Source: Geomonas propionica (GTDB lineage: Bacteria > Desulfobacterota > Desulfuromonadia > Geobacterales > Geobacteraceae). From it: a stretch of 64,000 nt of DNA. Each line of letters begins with the position of its first letter. Position 1 is the stretch's first letter. The position numbers were made by a program, and so were the translations under genes. A model generated the notes under the pieces. It did not search any database and had not been told where the DNA came from. It saw only the letters and a list, made by a program, of their open reading frames with translations. Positions 38,775 through 48,248 of this stretch are shown here, piece after piece. The stretch lies in contig NZ_JAEMHK010000002.1 in NCBI RefSeq assembly GCF_016458235.1, positions 62,001 to 126,000 on the forward strand, in the 5' to 3' direction.

Positions 38775-41270
38775 ATGACTGAAGAGCAGATCGGCATCAA
38801 CGAAGAGCTTGACAAGCAAATGCTCATTATCAAGTCCTTTCTCGAACATCTCGAATACACACTGGGAAAAGACAAATACTCGGCCACCGCTTATGACAGG
38901 TTCAACGCCCTCGCCTATGCAGTGCGCGATCATCTCGTTGAGCGCTGGCTCGACACGCAGCAGGCCTACTATAACTCGGACAACAAAAGAGTCTACTACA
39001 TGTCCATGGAGTTCCTGATGGGAAGGACCCTTTCCAACAGCCTCATCAACCTGGGGCTTTGGGATGACTTCAAGGACGCCATCACCTCGCTGGGCAACGA
39101 CTTCGACCAGATCGTCAACGAGGAGCAGGACGCGGGGCTTGGCAACGGCGGCCTCGGGCGTCTGGCAGCCTGTTTCCTCGACTCCATGGCCACCATGTCC
39201 ATCCCCGCCTACGGCTACGGCATCCGCTACGAGTACGGCATCTTCCGCCAGCACATCGCGGACGGGGCCCAGGTGGAGATACCGGACAACTGGCTGCGCT
39301 ACCGTAACCCCTGGGAGCTGGACCGGCAGGAGCACCTGCACACGGTGAAGTTCTACGGCCGGGTCATCTCGACCTTCGACCCCGACGGCAAGCTTGTGCG
39401 CGAGTGGGTCGACACCGACGACGTCATGGCCATGGCCTACGACACCCCGATCCCCGGTTACCAGACCCAAAGCGTCAACACCTTGCGGCTTTGGAGCGCC
39501 AAGTCAAGCCGCGAGTTCGACCTGAAGTTCTTCAACGAGGGGAACTACATCCGGGCCGTGGAAAAGAAGATGCAGTCGGAGACCATCTCCAAGGTGCTCT
39601 ATCCCGCCGACAACGTGGTGGAGGGAAAGGAACTGCGCTTCAAGCAGGAATATTTCCTTGCCTCGGCCACCGTGCATGACGTGCTCTACCGCTTCCAGAA
39701 GAAACACCAGGACATGCGGCTTTTGCCCGACAAGGTCGCCATCCAGTTGAACGACACCCACCCCACCCTTGCCATCCCCGAGCTGATGCGCGTCCTCATG
39801 GATGTGGAGGGGGTCGATTGGGAGGAGGCCTGGGAGATCACCAAGAAGACCTTCGCCTACACCAACCACACCATCCTCCCCGAGGCGCTGGAGCAGTGGC
39901 CGGTCTGGTTCTTCGAGCAGATTCTGCCAAGGCACCTGCAGATCATCTACGAGATCAACGAGCGCTTCCTGAAGGAGATCCGGGAGCGGTTCCCCGGCGA
40001 GCCGGAGCGCCTGGCCCGCATGTCCATCGTCGAGGAGCACTGGGAAAGAAAGATCCGCATGGCGCACCTCGCCATCGTCGGGAGCCACTCGGTGAACGGG
40101 GTGGCCGCGCTGCACACCGAGATCCTCAAGAACGAGCTGTTCCACGACTTCTACGAGATGTACCCGGAGCGCTTCAACAACAAGACCAACGGCATCACCC
40201 AGAGGCGCTGGCTCAAGATGTCCAACCCTGCCCTTTCGGGGCTCATCGACGAGTACATCGGCGGCGACTGGACCAGGAACCTGTACGAGTTGGAGAAGCT
40301 GCGCGCCATCGCGGGCGACCCGGAGTTCCTCGGGCGCTGGCGCCAGGTGAAACGGAGCAACAAGGAGGGGCTGTGCCGCTACATCAAGCAGCACAACGAC
40401 ATCGACGTCGACCCCGACTCGCTCTTCGACGTGCAGGTGAAACGGCTGCACGAGTACAAGCGGCAGCTTTTGAACGTCCTGCACATCATCACCCTCTTCA
40501 ACCGGATCAAGGATAACCCGGGCGCAGAGGTGGTGCCGCGCACCTTCATCTTCGCCGGCAAGGCGGCGCCCGCCTACGCCACCGCCAAGCTGATCATCCG
40601 GCTCATAAACGCCGTGGCCGGAGAGGTGAACCACGACCCGGACGTGGCGGGACGGATCAAGGTGGTCTTTTTGGCCAACTACAGCGTTTCGCTGGCGGAG
40701 AAGATCTTCCCCGCCTCCGACCTATCTGAGCAGATCTCCACCGCCGGCACCGAGGCTTCCGGCACCGGCAACATGAAGTTCGCCCTGAACGGCGCCCTCA
40801 CCATCGGCACCCTGGACGGGGCCAACATCGAGATCATGGAAGAGGTGGGTCGCGACAACATCTTCATCTTCGGCATGACCGCGGCCGAGGTGTCGCAGCT
40901 GCGCGCGCGTGGCTACAATCCGCGGGAATACTACAACGGCAACCGGGAACTGAAACGGGTACTGGACATGATCGCCTCAGGTTTCTTCTCCCCTTGGGCA
41001 CCCGAACTGTTCACGCCGCTCACCGACTCGCTTTTGAACCTGGGCGACCACTACATGCTCCTGGCCGACTACGCTGCCTATGTCGCCTGCCAGGAGAAAG
41101 TGGCCGAGCTGTTCAAACAGCCCGACGAGTGGGCACGGCGCGCGATACTCAACTGCGCCGGCATGGGCAAATTCTCCAGCGACAGGACCATCGACCAGTA
41201 CGCCCGCGAAATCTGGGGCATCAAGCCGGTCGACATCCTCCCGGGGGCCGTGGAACTACAGAGGCATTGA
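38775..41270 (+). CDS. glgP: glycogen/starch/alpha-glucan phosphorylase
   Basis: GlgP releases glucose 1-phosphate from alpha-1,4-glucans. The 831-residue length is typical. Key segments are EEQDAGLGNGGLGRLAACFL, NDTHPTLAIPELMR and the PLP site EASGTGNMKFALNG (the PLP lysine). The ATG at 38775 has CAGGGTGA upstream. A TTG-started rarA gene follows with no gap and pfkA lies further down, so glycogen use and glycolysis genes are on one strand. The gene is divergent from nadK, which leaves 138 bp for both promoters. Confidence 0.97.
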   Translation: MTEEQIGINEELDKQMLIIKSFLEHLEYTLGKDKYSATAYDRFNALAYAVRDHLVERWLDTQQAYYNSDNKRVYYMSMEFLMGRTLSNSLINLGLWDDFKDAITSLGNDFDQIVNEEQDAGLGNGGLGRLAACFLDSMATMSIPAYGYGIRYEYGIFRQHIADGAQVEIPDNWLRYRNPWELDRQEHLHTVKFYGRVISTFDPDGKLVREWVDTDDVMAMAYDTPIPGYQTQSVNTLRLWSAKSSREFDLKFFNEGNYIRAVEKKMQSETISKVLYPADNVVEGKELRFKQEYFLASATVHDVLYRFQKKHQDMRLLPDKVAIQLNDTHPTLAIPELMRVLMDVEGVDWEEAWEITKKTFAYTNHTILPEALEQWPVWFFEQILPRHLQIIYEINERFLKEIRERFPGEPERLARMSIVEEHWERKIRMAHLAIVGSHSVNGVAALHTEILKNELFHDFYEMYPERFNNKTNGITQRRWLKMSNPALSGLIDEYIGGDWTRNLYELEKLRAIAGDPEFLGRWRQVKRSNKEGLCRYIKQHNDIDVDPDSLFDVQVKRLHEYKRQLLNVLHIITLFNRIKDNPGAEVVPRTFIFAGKAAPAYATAKLIIRLINAVAGEVNHDPDVAGRIKVVFLANYSVSLAEKIFPASDLSEQISTAGTEASGTGNMKFALNGALTIGTLDGANIEIMEEVGRDNIFIFGMTAAEVSQLRARGYNPREYYNGNRELKRVLDMIASGFFSPWAPELFTPLTDSLLNLGDHYMLLADYAAYVACQEKVAELFKQPDEWARRAILNCAGMGKFSSDRTIDQYAREIWGIKPVDILPGAVELQRH

Positions 41271-42590
41271 TTGGATCTTTTCAACGGAACTGACGAACGA
41301 TTCGCGCCGCTTGCCGAGCGCATGCGGCCCCGCACCATCTCCGAATACCTGGGACAGGGGCACCTTCTGGGCGAAGGGAAACTCCTGAGAAGCCTGATCG
41401 AAACCGACCGGGTCACCTCCCTCATCTTCTGGGGCCCTCCGGGCTCCGGCAAGACCACCCTGGCCCGCATCATCGCGGGCGCCACCAAGAGCCATTTCAT
41501 CTTCTTCTCGGCGATCATGAGCGGCATCAAGGAGATCCGCGAGGTGGTCAAGGAGGCCGAGGACATCCTGAAATTCCAGGGGAAGCGGACCATCCTCTTC
41601 GTGGACGAGATCCACCGCTTCAACAAGAGCCAGCAGGATGCCTTTCTCCCCTACGTGGAGCGCGGTACCTTCACCATGATCGGCGCCACTACGGAGAACC
41701 CATCCTTCGAGGTGATCGCGCCGCTGTTGTCGCGCTGCAAGGTGCTGGTCCTGAACCCGCTTGCCGACGAGGACATCCGGCAGATCCTGGTGAACGCCCT
41801 CACCGACCGGGAGCGGGGATTGGGGGAGTTCGAGCTGTCCGCTTCCGAGGACGCGCTCTCCTTCATGGCCGAGCAGGCCGGCGGCGACGCCCGCATCGCG
41901 CTCAACACGCTGGAAACCGCGGCGAGGCTCGCGCGCGAGGGGGAGATCACCCTCGACATCGCCCGCGAGGCGACCCAGAAGAAGCCCCTGCTCTACGACA
42001 AGGGGGGCGAGGAGCACTACAACGTCATCTCCGCCTTCATCAAGTCGATGCGGGGCTCCGACCCGGACGCGGCCCTTTACTGGCTCGCGCGCATGATCGA
42101 GGCAGGCGAGGACCCGATCTTCATCCTGCGCCGCATGGTCGTCTTCGCCTCAGAGGATGTCGGCAACGCCGATCCGCGCGGGCTGCAGATGGCGGTGTCG
42201 GCCCTGGAGGCGTTCCGGCTGGTGGGGATGCCGGAGGGAAGGATCATCCTGGGACAGGCGGTCACCTATCTCGCCACCGCCCCCAAGTCCAACGCGAGCT
42301 ACATGGGGATCAACCAGGCGCTGGCCGAGGTGAGAAAATCGGGTGGGCTCCCGGTGCCGATGCAGATCAGGAACGCCCCCACCAAGCTCATGAAAGGGCT
42401 CGGCTACGGCAAAGGGTACCTCTACCCGCACGACTACCAGGGCGGCGTCGTGGCCCAGGGCTACCTTCCGGACCAGCTCGCGGGGAGGAGCTTTTACGCC
42501 CCCAAGGAGAGCGGCTACGAGAAAAGCATCCGGGAGCGCATGGCCTGGATCAAGGGTCAGCGGGAAAAGTCGAACGATCCCGAGCGGTAA
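41271..42590 (+). CDS. rarA: replication-associated recombination protein A (RarA/MgsA)
   Basis: RarA is a AAA+ ATPase acting on stalled replication forks. The 439-residue product has Walker A GPPGSGKTTLARI, Walker B LFVDEIHRFNKSQQDAFLPYVE, sensor 1 IGATTENPSF, and a C-terminal tetramerisation part with RKSGGLPVPMQIRNAPTKLM and GYGKGYLYPHD. The start is TTG directly after the glgP stop with GAGG overlapping the end of glgP, so it is translationally coupled. Confidence 0.96.
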   Translation: MDLFNGTDERFAPLAERMRPRTISEYLGQGHLLGEGKLLRSLIETDRVTSLIFWGPPGSGKTTLARIIAGATKSHFIFFSAIMSGIKEIREVVKEAEDILKFQGKRTILFVDEIHRFNKSQQDAFLPYVERGTFTMIGATTENPSFEVIAPLLSRCKVLVLNPLADEDIRQILVNALTDRERGLGEFELSASEDALSFMAEQAGGDARIALNTLETAARLAREGEITLDIAREATQKKPLLYDKGGEEHYNVISAFIKSMRGSDPDAALYWLARMIEAGEDPIFILRRMVVFASEDVGNADPRGLQMAVSALEAFRLVGMPEGRIILGQAVTYLATAPKSNASYMGINQALAEVRKSGGLPVPMQIRNAPTKLMKGLGYGKGYLYPHDYQGGVVAQGYLPDQLAGRSFYAPKESGYEKSIRERMAWIKGQREKSNDPER

Positions 42591-42687
42591 GCCTTGTTGA
42601 AAATGGAACACCCCATGATATATTCAAGCTTGCCTCACGCGGGGCAGACGAGCCCCCCGGCATGACAACCTCCATTGGAGTAAGAGC

Positions 42688-43647
42688 ATGAAGAAGATCG
42701 GGATTCTCACCAGCGGCGGAGACTGCTCCGGCATGAACGCGGCGATCAGGAGCGCGACCCGCACCGCGCTAGGACACGGGGTGCAGGTAGTCGGCTTCAG
42801 GAAGGGATACGCGGGCCTGTTGAAGGGGGACCTGCTGGAGATGACCACCAGGGAAGTGGCGGGGATCCTGCACCGCGGAGGCACCTTCCTGCAGTCAGCC
42901 AGAAGCGAGGAGTTCCGCACCGTGCTCGGCCGTGAGAAAGCGGTGCGGCACCTGCAGGATCTCGGGGTCGAGGGGCTGGTGGTGATCGGCGGGGACGGCT
43001 CGCTGAACGGCGCGCTCGCGCTGCACCGCATGGGGGTGCCGGTGATCGGGATCCCGGCCAGCATCGACAACGACATCCCCTACACCGACATGGCCCTGGG
43101 CGTCGACACCGCCCTGAACAACATCATTTACGCGGTCGACTGCATCAAGGACACGGCGAGTTCGCACGATCGCGCCTTCGTCATCGAGGTGATGGGTAGA
43201 AATTCAGGCTACTTGGCCAGCATGAGCGCCATCGCCACCGGAGCCGAGTACGCCATCGTCCCCGAGGTCGAGTGCGACGTAACCGACCTGTGCAACCAGC
43301 TCAGGAAGCGCTACGAGGAAGGGCGCAGTAACGCCATCATCATCCTCGCGGAGGGCGCGGGACGGGCCCAGAACATCGCGGACAACATCAAGGACGCCAT
43401 CGGCTTCGAGACCCGGGTGACGGTGCTCGGGCATTACCAGCGCGGCGGCGCTCCCTCGGTCTTCGACCGGCTCTTGGGAAGCCGCTTCGGCCATGCGGCC
43501 GTCGAGCAGTTGTTCGCAGGGGAAAAGGGAAAGATGGTAGGGCTTTGCTGCGGCGAGATCTGCTCCACCCCCTTGGAGACCGTGGTGGTCAGCGAGAAGA
43601 TGCAGCAGGACGAGCTGCACGAACTGTCGATGATCCTGGGAATTTAA
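42688..43647 (+). CDS. pfkA: 6-phosphofructokinase
   Basis: Phosphofructokinase makes fructose 1,6-bisphosphate. The 319-residue length is that of the bacterial ATP-dependent enzyme. KIGILTSGGDCSGMNAAIRS is the nucleotide-binding start, GGDGSLNGA has Gly after the Asp as in ATP enzymes (PPi enzymes have Asp), and PASIDNDI is the catalytic loop. That loop has Ala-Ser where E. coli has Gly-Thr, and PPi enzymes have Lys. EVMGRNSGYLA completes the active site. ATP as donor is likely but deserves assay. Confidence 0.95.
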   Translation: MKKIGILTSGGDCSGMNAAIRSATRTALGHGVQVVGFRKGYAGLLKGDLLEMTTREVAGILHRGGTFLQSARSEEFRTVLGREKAVRHLQDLGVEGLVVIGGDGSLNGALALHRMGVPVIGIPASIDNDIPYTDMALGVDTALNNIIYAVDCIKDTASSHDRAFVIEVMGRNSGYLASMSAIATGAEYAIVPEVECDVTDLCNQLRKRYEEGRSNAIIILAEGAGRAQNIADNIKDAIGFETRVTVLGHYQRGGAPSVFDRLLGSRFGHAAVEQLFAGEKGKMVGLCCGEICSTPLETVVVSEKMQQDELHELSMILGI

Positions 43648-43672
43648 AGGAAGAAGCTTCCCCGTCCCTAAC

Positions 43673-43693
43673 CCTCCCCCTCTAGGGGAGGGG
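43673..43693. repeat. CCCTCCCC/GGGGAGGG hairpin
   Basis: An 8-bp perfect stem just downstream of pfkA, followed by a second small GCCGG/CCGGC stem. It resembles dispersed GC palindromes in related genomes and may stabilise the pfkA mRNA end. Confidence 0.5.
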
Positions 43694-43743
43694 ACAAACG
43701 CCGGCAGATCCGGCGGAGGGGGACCAAGGATGGCAACCAAATG

Positions 43744-43777
43744 AAAAAGCCGCGCACCGGTACCGGGCGCGGCCTTT
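43744..43777 (-). terminator. Rho-independent terminator of the plsC-to-VOC operon
   Basis: GCCGCGC and GCGCGGC arms around ACCGGTACCGG; on the minus strand the stem is followed by TTTTT. It is 20 bp after the VOC gene stop. Confidence 0.82.
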
Positions 43778-43796
43778 CACGTTTATGTGTTCCCCT

Positions 43797-44177
43797 TTAC
43801 GGGCGGCAGTAGGTGATCGCGCTCAGCACGGCCCCCTGGGGGTCCTGGAGCACGCAGAAGCGACCCACCCTCGGGATATCGGTAGGAGGAACCAGCACCT
43901 TGCCGCCCAGCTCCTCGGCCTTGGCAGCGGTCTGGTCCACGTCGGTCACGGTGATGTACACCCCCCACCCCAGGGGCTTGCGGTGTCCCGGCCCGGCCGG
44001 CGCCATCCCGGCCACCTCCTTGCCGGCGACCTTGATCAGGGTGTAGTCCCCTTCCCCGTCCCAGCGCTCGGTGCTCCAGCCGAACAGCCTGCCGTAGAAG
44101 GATTGTGCTGCGGCAACGTCATCCGTGGTCAGCTCGAACCAGCTGAAAGCACCCTGCTCCCTGAATCGATCCGTCAT
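43797..44177 (-). CDS. VOC-family (glyoxalase fold) protein
   Basis: The ATG at 44177 is chosen for GGAGGTG upstream. The 126-residue product has two beta-alpha-beta-beta-beta modules: AFSWFELTTDDVAAAQSFYGRLFGW and WGVYITVTDVDQTAAKAEELGGKVLVPP, ending FCVLQDPQGAVLSAI. It is close to the bleomycin-resistance/antibiotic-hydrolase-like VOC proteins found in many bacteria. Metal ligands typical of active glyoxalase are not clear and the function is unknown. Last gene of a compact minus-strand operon. Confidence 0.88.
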   Translation of the reverse strand: MTDRFREQGAFSWFELTTDDVAAAQSFYGRLFGWSTERWDGEGDYTLIKVAGKEVAGMAPAGPGHRKPLGWGVYITVTDVDQTAAKAEELGGKVLVPPTDIPRVGRFCVLQDPQGAVLSAITYCRP

Positions 44178-44236
44178 CTGGCACCTCCTCGCGCCCGGGG
44201 TGAGCAAACGAGGAGAAGTATACTACGGAACGGCGT

Positions 44237-44689
44237 CTAGCGCAGGCCGATGCGGGAGAAGGCGATACCGAGCCACTTGTTCAATAAGTGGTCGCGGCTC
44301 AGGAAACGTAACGGAGGCGGCTTCCTCTTGCCCAAGATGGCCAGCAGGGCCACGATCTCTTCGCTTCCCCCGACCCCCATCCCCTTCCTGAGGGCTTCCA
44401 GGGCCTGCGGCTTGTCGCGGGCGACCTGGTGCACCCGGGCCAGGTTCAGGTAGTGCACCGGGTTCTGCGGCTCGAGCTCCAGGGAGGCCAGGCAGAGCTC
44501 GCGCCCCTTCTTCACCTGGCCGCGCTCCTTGGCGATGCACAGACCGAGGTAGGAGTGCAGCAACGGGTTGTCTTCCAGCTTCAGAGCCCGCTCCAGCAGG
44601 GCCAGGGCCGCCTGGTACTCGCCCGCGGAAAAGGAGGCAAGGGCACGGCTTAACAGCTTCTCGGCATCTTCCTGCGGCACAGGCTCCAT
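44237..44689 (-). CDS. small TPR protein
   Basis: A 150-residue soluble protein with tetratricopeptide helices: ALASFSAGEYQAALALLERALKLED, LHSYLGLCIAKERGQVKKGRELCLASLELEP and PVHYLNLARVHQVARDKPQALEALRKGM. The C-terminal 40 residues are basic with KRKPPPLRFLSRDHLLNKWLG. No membrane segment or signal peptide is present. It probably mediates protein contacts; the partner is unknown. Part of the plsC-rnhA operon, 18 bp after the HAD gene. Confidence 0.85.
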   Translation of the reverse strand: MEPVPQEDAEKLLSRALASFSAGEYQAALALLERALKLEDNPLLHSYLGLCIAKERGQVKKGRELCLASLELEPQNPVHYLNLARVHQVARDKPQALEALRKGMGVGGSEEIVALLAILGKRKPPPLRFLSRDHLLNKWLGIAFSRIGLR

Positions 44690-44707
44690 AGAGCGACCCT
44701 CCGGTGT

Positions 44708-45328
44708 CTAAAGCAGTAACAGCAGATCCTGGTGTCTTTCTATCCTGACGGCGGCCTCGAGCTCACCGCGGTACGCCACGAAAGGAACACCCGCCCCCTC
44801 GGCCGCACGGCGGTCGACGTCCGAGTCGCCCACAAAAAGTGCCTCATGCGGCGCCAGACCGTAGTGCTCCAGCACCTTCAAGAGGGGCTCAGGATGCGGC
44901 TTGGGGTTCTTGACCCGCCCCGCGGTCATGACGCAACTGAAGTAGCCGTCCAGCCCGAAGGAGTCGAGCAGGATGTCCATCGAGCTCGCGCGGTTGGTGC
45001 AGATCGCCAGCTCCACCCTCCCCTTCAACGCGTCCAGGGTCTCGCGCAGCCCCTGTTCCATGATCATGAGCGGGAAGAGCTTGCGGTAATCGATGCTGGC
45101 GGAAAAGGCACGCACCTCATCCATGCGGTCGTCGCCGGCGAAGAGGTATTCGAGCACGTCCTTATTGCAATAGGTGTGCAGGATGCGCATGGTATCAGCG
45201 TCGCCGCGGTCGATGGCGGACCTGCCGAAGCGATCCAGTATCAGATGATAAAAAGCGTAGTTGGCCTCGAAGGAGTCGAACAACACGCCGTCGCAGTCGT
45301 AGATGACCGCTTTGTACTTTTCGCTCAA
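44708..45328 (-). CDS. HAD-family hydrolase (phosphoglycolate phosphatase-like)
   Basis: The 206-residue protein has HAD motif I YDCDGVLFDS (nucleophile Asp), motif II ICTNRAS, motif III Lys in GRVKNPKPHPE and motif IV FVGDSDVDRRAAEGAG. It has a helical cap typical of subfamily I, as in phosphoglycolate phosphatase Gph and beta-phosphoglucomutase. Substrate cannot be fixed: phosphoglycolate repair and sugar phosphates are options. It sits between an HNH gene and a TPR gene. Confidence 0.92.
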   Translation of the reverse strand: MSEKYKAVIYDCDGVLFDSFEANYAFYHLILDRFGRSAIDRGDADTMRILHTYCNKDVLEYLFAGDDRMDEVRAFSASIDYRKLFPLMIMEQGLRETLDALKGRVELAICTNRASSMDILLDSFGLDGYFSCVMTAGRVKNPKPHPEPLLKVLEHYGLAPHEALFVGDSDVDRRAAEGAGVPFVAYRGELEAAVRIERHQDLLLLL

Positions 45329-45349
45329 AACTCTATCTCCACGGCAGCC

Positions 45350-45664
45350 TCAGCTCTCATCGGCACCGCCGTCACGCCCCATCCCTGCCAGGTACTCCTG
45401 CCACTCGATAGGGAGCATGTGCTTTTTCTTGTTGTTGCATTCCTTGCAGCAGGGGACCACGTTCCCCTTGGCGGATTTGCCGCCGCGGATCACGGGTACG
45501 ATGTGGTCCATGGAGAGCTCCGCCGGCGGAAATTTTCCCAGGCACCAGTGGCAGACCCCTTTGGCCACCCGGTTCTTCCACCACTGACTGCGCCGCAGTT
45601 CGCGCGCCTTCTCACGCTCGCGTCGGACCTCCACCTCGGAGACCTCGATGATAAAGTAATCCAC
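45350..45664 (-). CDS. HNH endonuclease
   Basis: A 104-residue protein dominated by an HNH domain: CHWCLGKFPPAELSMDHIVPVIRGG followed by GNVVPCCKECNNKKKHM. Two CxxC pairs hold a structural zinc and the DHI...N...H core is the metal nuclease motif. An N-terminal basic helix (RREREKARELRRSQWW) may bind nucleic acid. No restriction or phage gene is adjacent, and it is embedded in a housekeeping operon, so a DNA repair or RNA role is as likely as defence. Confidence 0.85.
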   Translation of the reverse strand: MDYFIIEVSEVEVRREREKARELRRSQWWKNRVAKGVCHWCLGKFPPAELSMDHIVPVIRGGKSAKGNVVPCCKECNNKKKHMLPIEWQEYLAGMGRDGGADES

Positions 45665-45695
45665 TACAACCTCGTATCGGGAGCGAAAGCTCCCC

Positions 45696-46142
45696 TTACC
45701 TGCCCGCGCCGGCCCGGTAGCTGTCGATGGCCGCCCGCGCCAGTTCGTCGCAGCGCTCGTTTTCCACGTGGCCGTTGTGGCCGCGCACCCAGACCCAGGT
45801 GATCCGGTGCATCTTGGCGAGGGCCAGCAGTTTCTCCCACAGGTCGCGGTTCAGCACCGGTTCCTTCTTGGAGTTCACCCACCCCTTTTTCACCCAGCCG
45901 GAAAGCCACTCGGTCATCCCCTTGGCGAGATACTGGGAGTCGGTGGTAACCACCACCTCGCAGGGGCGGGTCAGCGCCTCCAGGGCCTGGATGGCGGCGC
46001 TCATTTCCATCCGGTTGTTGGTGGTGTCCCCCTCGGCGCCGGAAAGCTCCTTCACCTTGTCGCCGTAGCGCAGGATGCTTCCCCAGCCGCCGATGCCGGG
46101 GTTGCCGCTGCAGGCGCCGTCGCAAAAGATCTCAACCCGCAT
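45696..46142 (-). CDS. rnhA: ribonuclease HI
   Basis: RNase HI removes the RNA strand of RNA-DNA hybrids. The ATG at 46142 gives 148 residues, the usual size, with catalytic residues in [11 protein letters not shown] (Asp8), NNRMEM (Glu), TTDSQYL (Asp) and the C-terminal NERCDELAR (Asp), plus VRGHNGH for the active-site His. It overlaps the end of plsC by 11 bp, so it is coupled to it. Confidence 0.97.
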   Translation of the reverse strand: MRVEIFCDGACSGNPGIGGWGSILRYGDKVKELSGAEGDTTNNRMEMSAAIQALEALTRPCEVVVTTDSQYLAKGMTEWLSGWVKKGWVNSKKEPVLNRDLWEKLLALAKMHRITWVWVRGHNGHVENERCDELARAAIDSYRAGAGR

Positions 46143-46779
46143 GCGGCCGCCCCCCCTGCTGTAGGAGCCCGGCGATGGCATCCATCACCCGGTCCACGAT
46201 CATCTGGTGGGTCTCCTTGCAGTCCTCGAGCTGGTACAGGTCGCTGAAGTCCAGCGCAGCCCCGAACACCACCCCCCCTGGCAGCCCCACGCCCGGGAAC
46301 TTCCAGCGGTTGATACCGGAAAGCGCGGTCGGGATCACGTGCGGCCTGGTGTCGTAGATGATCTTCCCCACGCCCCGGTTCCCCTTGCCGAGCACGCCGT
46401 CCTTGTGCCTGGTCCCCTCGGGAAAGAGCATCACCTTCTGGTCGGCCAAAAGCGCGTTGATCTGCTTGCCGGCGCGCACGTCGCGGCCGCGCCGGACCGG
46501 GAAAGCGCCCCAGGAGCGGTAGACGAGCCCCATGAACCCGGAGAAGAGCTCCTCCTTCGCGGGTGCCCAAAGCATCTGCATCGGGTGGTTGCGGATGACG
46601 GCCCAGGGGAGGAATACGGTGTCGTAGGCGGAAATGTGGTTGGAGGCAATAAGGACGCCCCCGCTAGTGGGGATGTGCTGGGCTCCCTCGATGCGGAACC
46701 GGTTCAACAGTGAGGCGTAGCTGCCGATTACCCAGATGGAGAAAGTAACCCAGAAGCGACGTAGCAGTGAAACCTTCAA
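46132..46779 (-). CDS. plsC: 1-acyl-sn-glycerol-3-phosphate acyltransferase
   Basis: PlsC acylates lysophosphatidate to phosphatidate in membrane lipid synthesis. The start is TTG at 46779 with AGAGG 8 bases upstream. The 215-residue product has a membrane-associated N-terminus, the catalytic HX4D motif NHISAYD and the acceptor-binding motif [10 protein letters not shown]. It is the first gene of a six-gene run with rnhA, HNH, HAD, TPR and VOC genes. Confidence 0.93.
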   Translation of the reverse strand: MKVSLLRRFWVTFSIWVIGSYASLLNRFRIEGAQHIPTSGGVLIASNHISAYDTVFLPWAVIRNHPMQMLWAPAKEELFSGFMGLVYRSWGAFPVRRGRDVRAGKQINALLADQKVMLFPEGTRHKDGVLGKGNRGVGKIIYDTRPHVIPTALSGINRWKFPGVGLPGGVVFGAALDFSDLYQLEDCKETHQMIVDRVMDAIAGLLQQGGRPHAG

Positions 46780-46865
46780 GAAGAAAACCTCTTCATCACG
46801 TGGAATTTATTGAAAGAAAGTTGATGTATAGCATGAATGCCGATGCCGGGGCAACCGTTTCCGCT

Positions 46866-48248
46866 TCAGCCGGGGAGCGTGAAGTAGAAGGTGGCTCCGC
46901 GGCCGGGCTCACTTTCCCCCCAGACGCGCCCGTTGTGACGGCGCACGATGCGCCGCACGGTGGCAAGCCCCAGACCTGTGCCGGGGAATTCCCGGAAGGT
47001 GTGCAGCCGCTTGAAGGGCTGGAAAAGCTGCCCGGCGCGGGTGCCGTCGAAACCGGCCCCGTTGTCTCGGATAAAGACCGCGCTCTCCCCCTGCTCCGTG
47101 GTGAGCACCCCCAGTTCTACCACCGGGGCCGCGACCTTGTTGCTGTATTTCCAGGCATTGGAGAGGAGGTTTTCCAGCACCACGCGCAGCAGCTGGGGGT
47201 CGCCGTACACCGGGAGCCGCTCCGGCGTGATGAAAGAGACCGGGGCGCCCGATTGGTCTTGGCGCAGTTGCGCCGCAATCTCCTGGGCGGCGGGGACCAG
47301 ATCGAAGGTGGTGCAGGAAATCTCGACCTCGGTGACGCGGCAGAGCACCATTAGCGAGTCGAGCAGAGACTCCATCTGGATGCAGCCGTCATGGACCAGG
47401 TCCACGAAGAAGCGCCCGTTGTCGTCGAGTTGTTCGCGGTATCCCCTCAGTTCCTGGGCGGAGCTGTACACGCGGGTGAGCGGTGCGCGCATGTCGTGGG
47501 AAATGGCATGGCAGAACGCCTCCAGTTCCTGGTTGACCTGCTGCAGTTCCGAGGCCTTATGGGTCAGCGCGGCGTTGAGAGCGGCGGTTTCCTGTTCGGC
47601 AAGTTTGCGCGCCGTGATGTCGCGGACGATCTCGATGCCGTAAAGCGGCGTGCCGTCGCTGCGCTTGAGCGATGAGCCGATCAGCTCGACCCATCCCCCG
47701 GTGGCGGAGAACTCCGGCCCCAACTCGGCGCGGTGCACCTTGTCGTCCTGGAAGGAGGCGACGATGTGACAGCCGGGGCAGACCTCGCTCTGCTTGCGGT
47801 ACGCCTCGTAGCAGTAGCGGCCCGTGTTCTCGCCGGTCATGCGCTGGTGCGCAGGATTTTGATACAGGACCCTGAGTTCGGGATCCTGGATGGAGACCGC
47901 TTCCCCGAGTGCCTCGAAGATGCCTTCCATCTTGATCCGCTCCTTTTGGGCCTCCTCAAGCGCGGCCTGCAGAGCCTTTTCCAGCGAAGATTCGTTGCGG
48001 TGGGCGCGGCGGCTGTAGAGGAGCATGCCGCAGACCAGGAACAGCGCCAGGGCGAGGTCCTTGTAGCTGTCCGGCGCAAAAAGCACGCTGGTGAAGCTGT
48101 TACCGCCGAAGAGCAGGTAGTCAAGAGCACCGTCCACCAGCCAGAACAACAGGACCAGCACGAGTCCTAGGAGGGTCTGAAAAAGAAAGGAGATGAGCCC
48201 CGGTTCCGAGAGACTGGCCCATCGTGACAGCCGCTGCATTACATCCAT
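46866..48248 (-). CDS. membrane-bound PAS histidine kinase
   Basis: The ATG at 48248 has GAGGG 7 bases upstream and overlaps the amrS stop by 10 bp. The 460-residue product has two membrane helices (about 20-48 and 64-80), a coiled coil, a PAS domain (about 108-215) with CYEAYRKQSEVCPGCH, a HisKA helix with His251 in HAISHDMRAPLTR and a HATPase domain with DNGAGFDG and GTGLGLATV. The CPGCH motif is in the cytoplasmic PAS domain, so it is more likely a structural or metal site than a c-type haem. No receiver or regulator gene is adjacent, so the partner is unknown. Confidence 0.9.
   Translation of the reverse strand: MDVMQRLSRWASLSEPGLISFLFQTLLGLVLVLLFWLVDGALDYLLFGGNSFTSVLFAPDSYKDLALALFLVCGMLLYSRRAHRNESSLEKALQAALEEAQKERIKMEGIFEALGEAVSIQDPELRVLYQNPAHQRMTGENTGRYCYEAYRKQSEVCPGCHIVASFQDDKVHRAELGPEFSATGGWVELIGSSLKRSDGTPLYGIEIVRDITARKLAEQETAALNAALTHKASELQQVNQELEAFCHAISHDMRAPLTRVYSSAQELRGYREQLDDNGRFFVDLVHDGCIQMESLLDSLMVLCRVTEVEISCTTFDLVPAAQEIAAQLRQDQSGAPVSFITPERLPVYGDPQLLRVVLENLLSNAWKYSNKVAAPVVELGVLTTEQGESAVFIRDNGAGFDGTRAGQLFQPFKRLHTFREFPGTGLGLATVRRIVRRHNGRVWGESEPGRGATFYFTLPG

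Noticed and set aside
47760-47780. c-type haem in the PAS kinase (CPGCH)
   Set aside because: The motif is in a predicted cytoplasmic PAS domain after both membrane helices, where c-type haem is not attached; the CYE...CPGC pattern is common in PAS domains.
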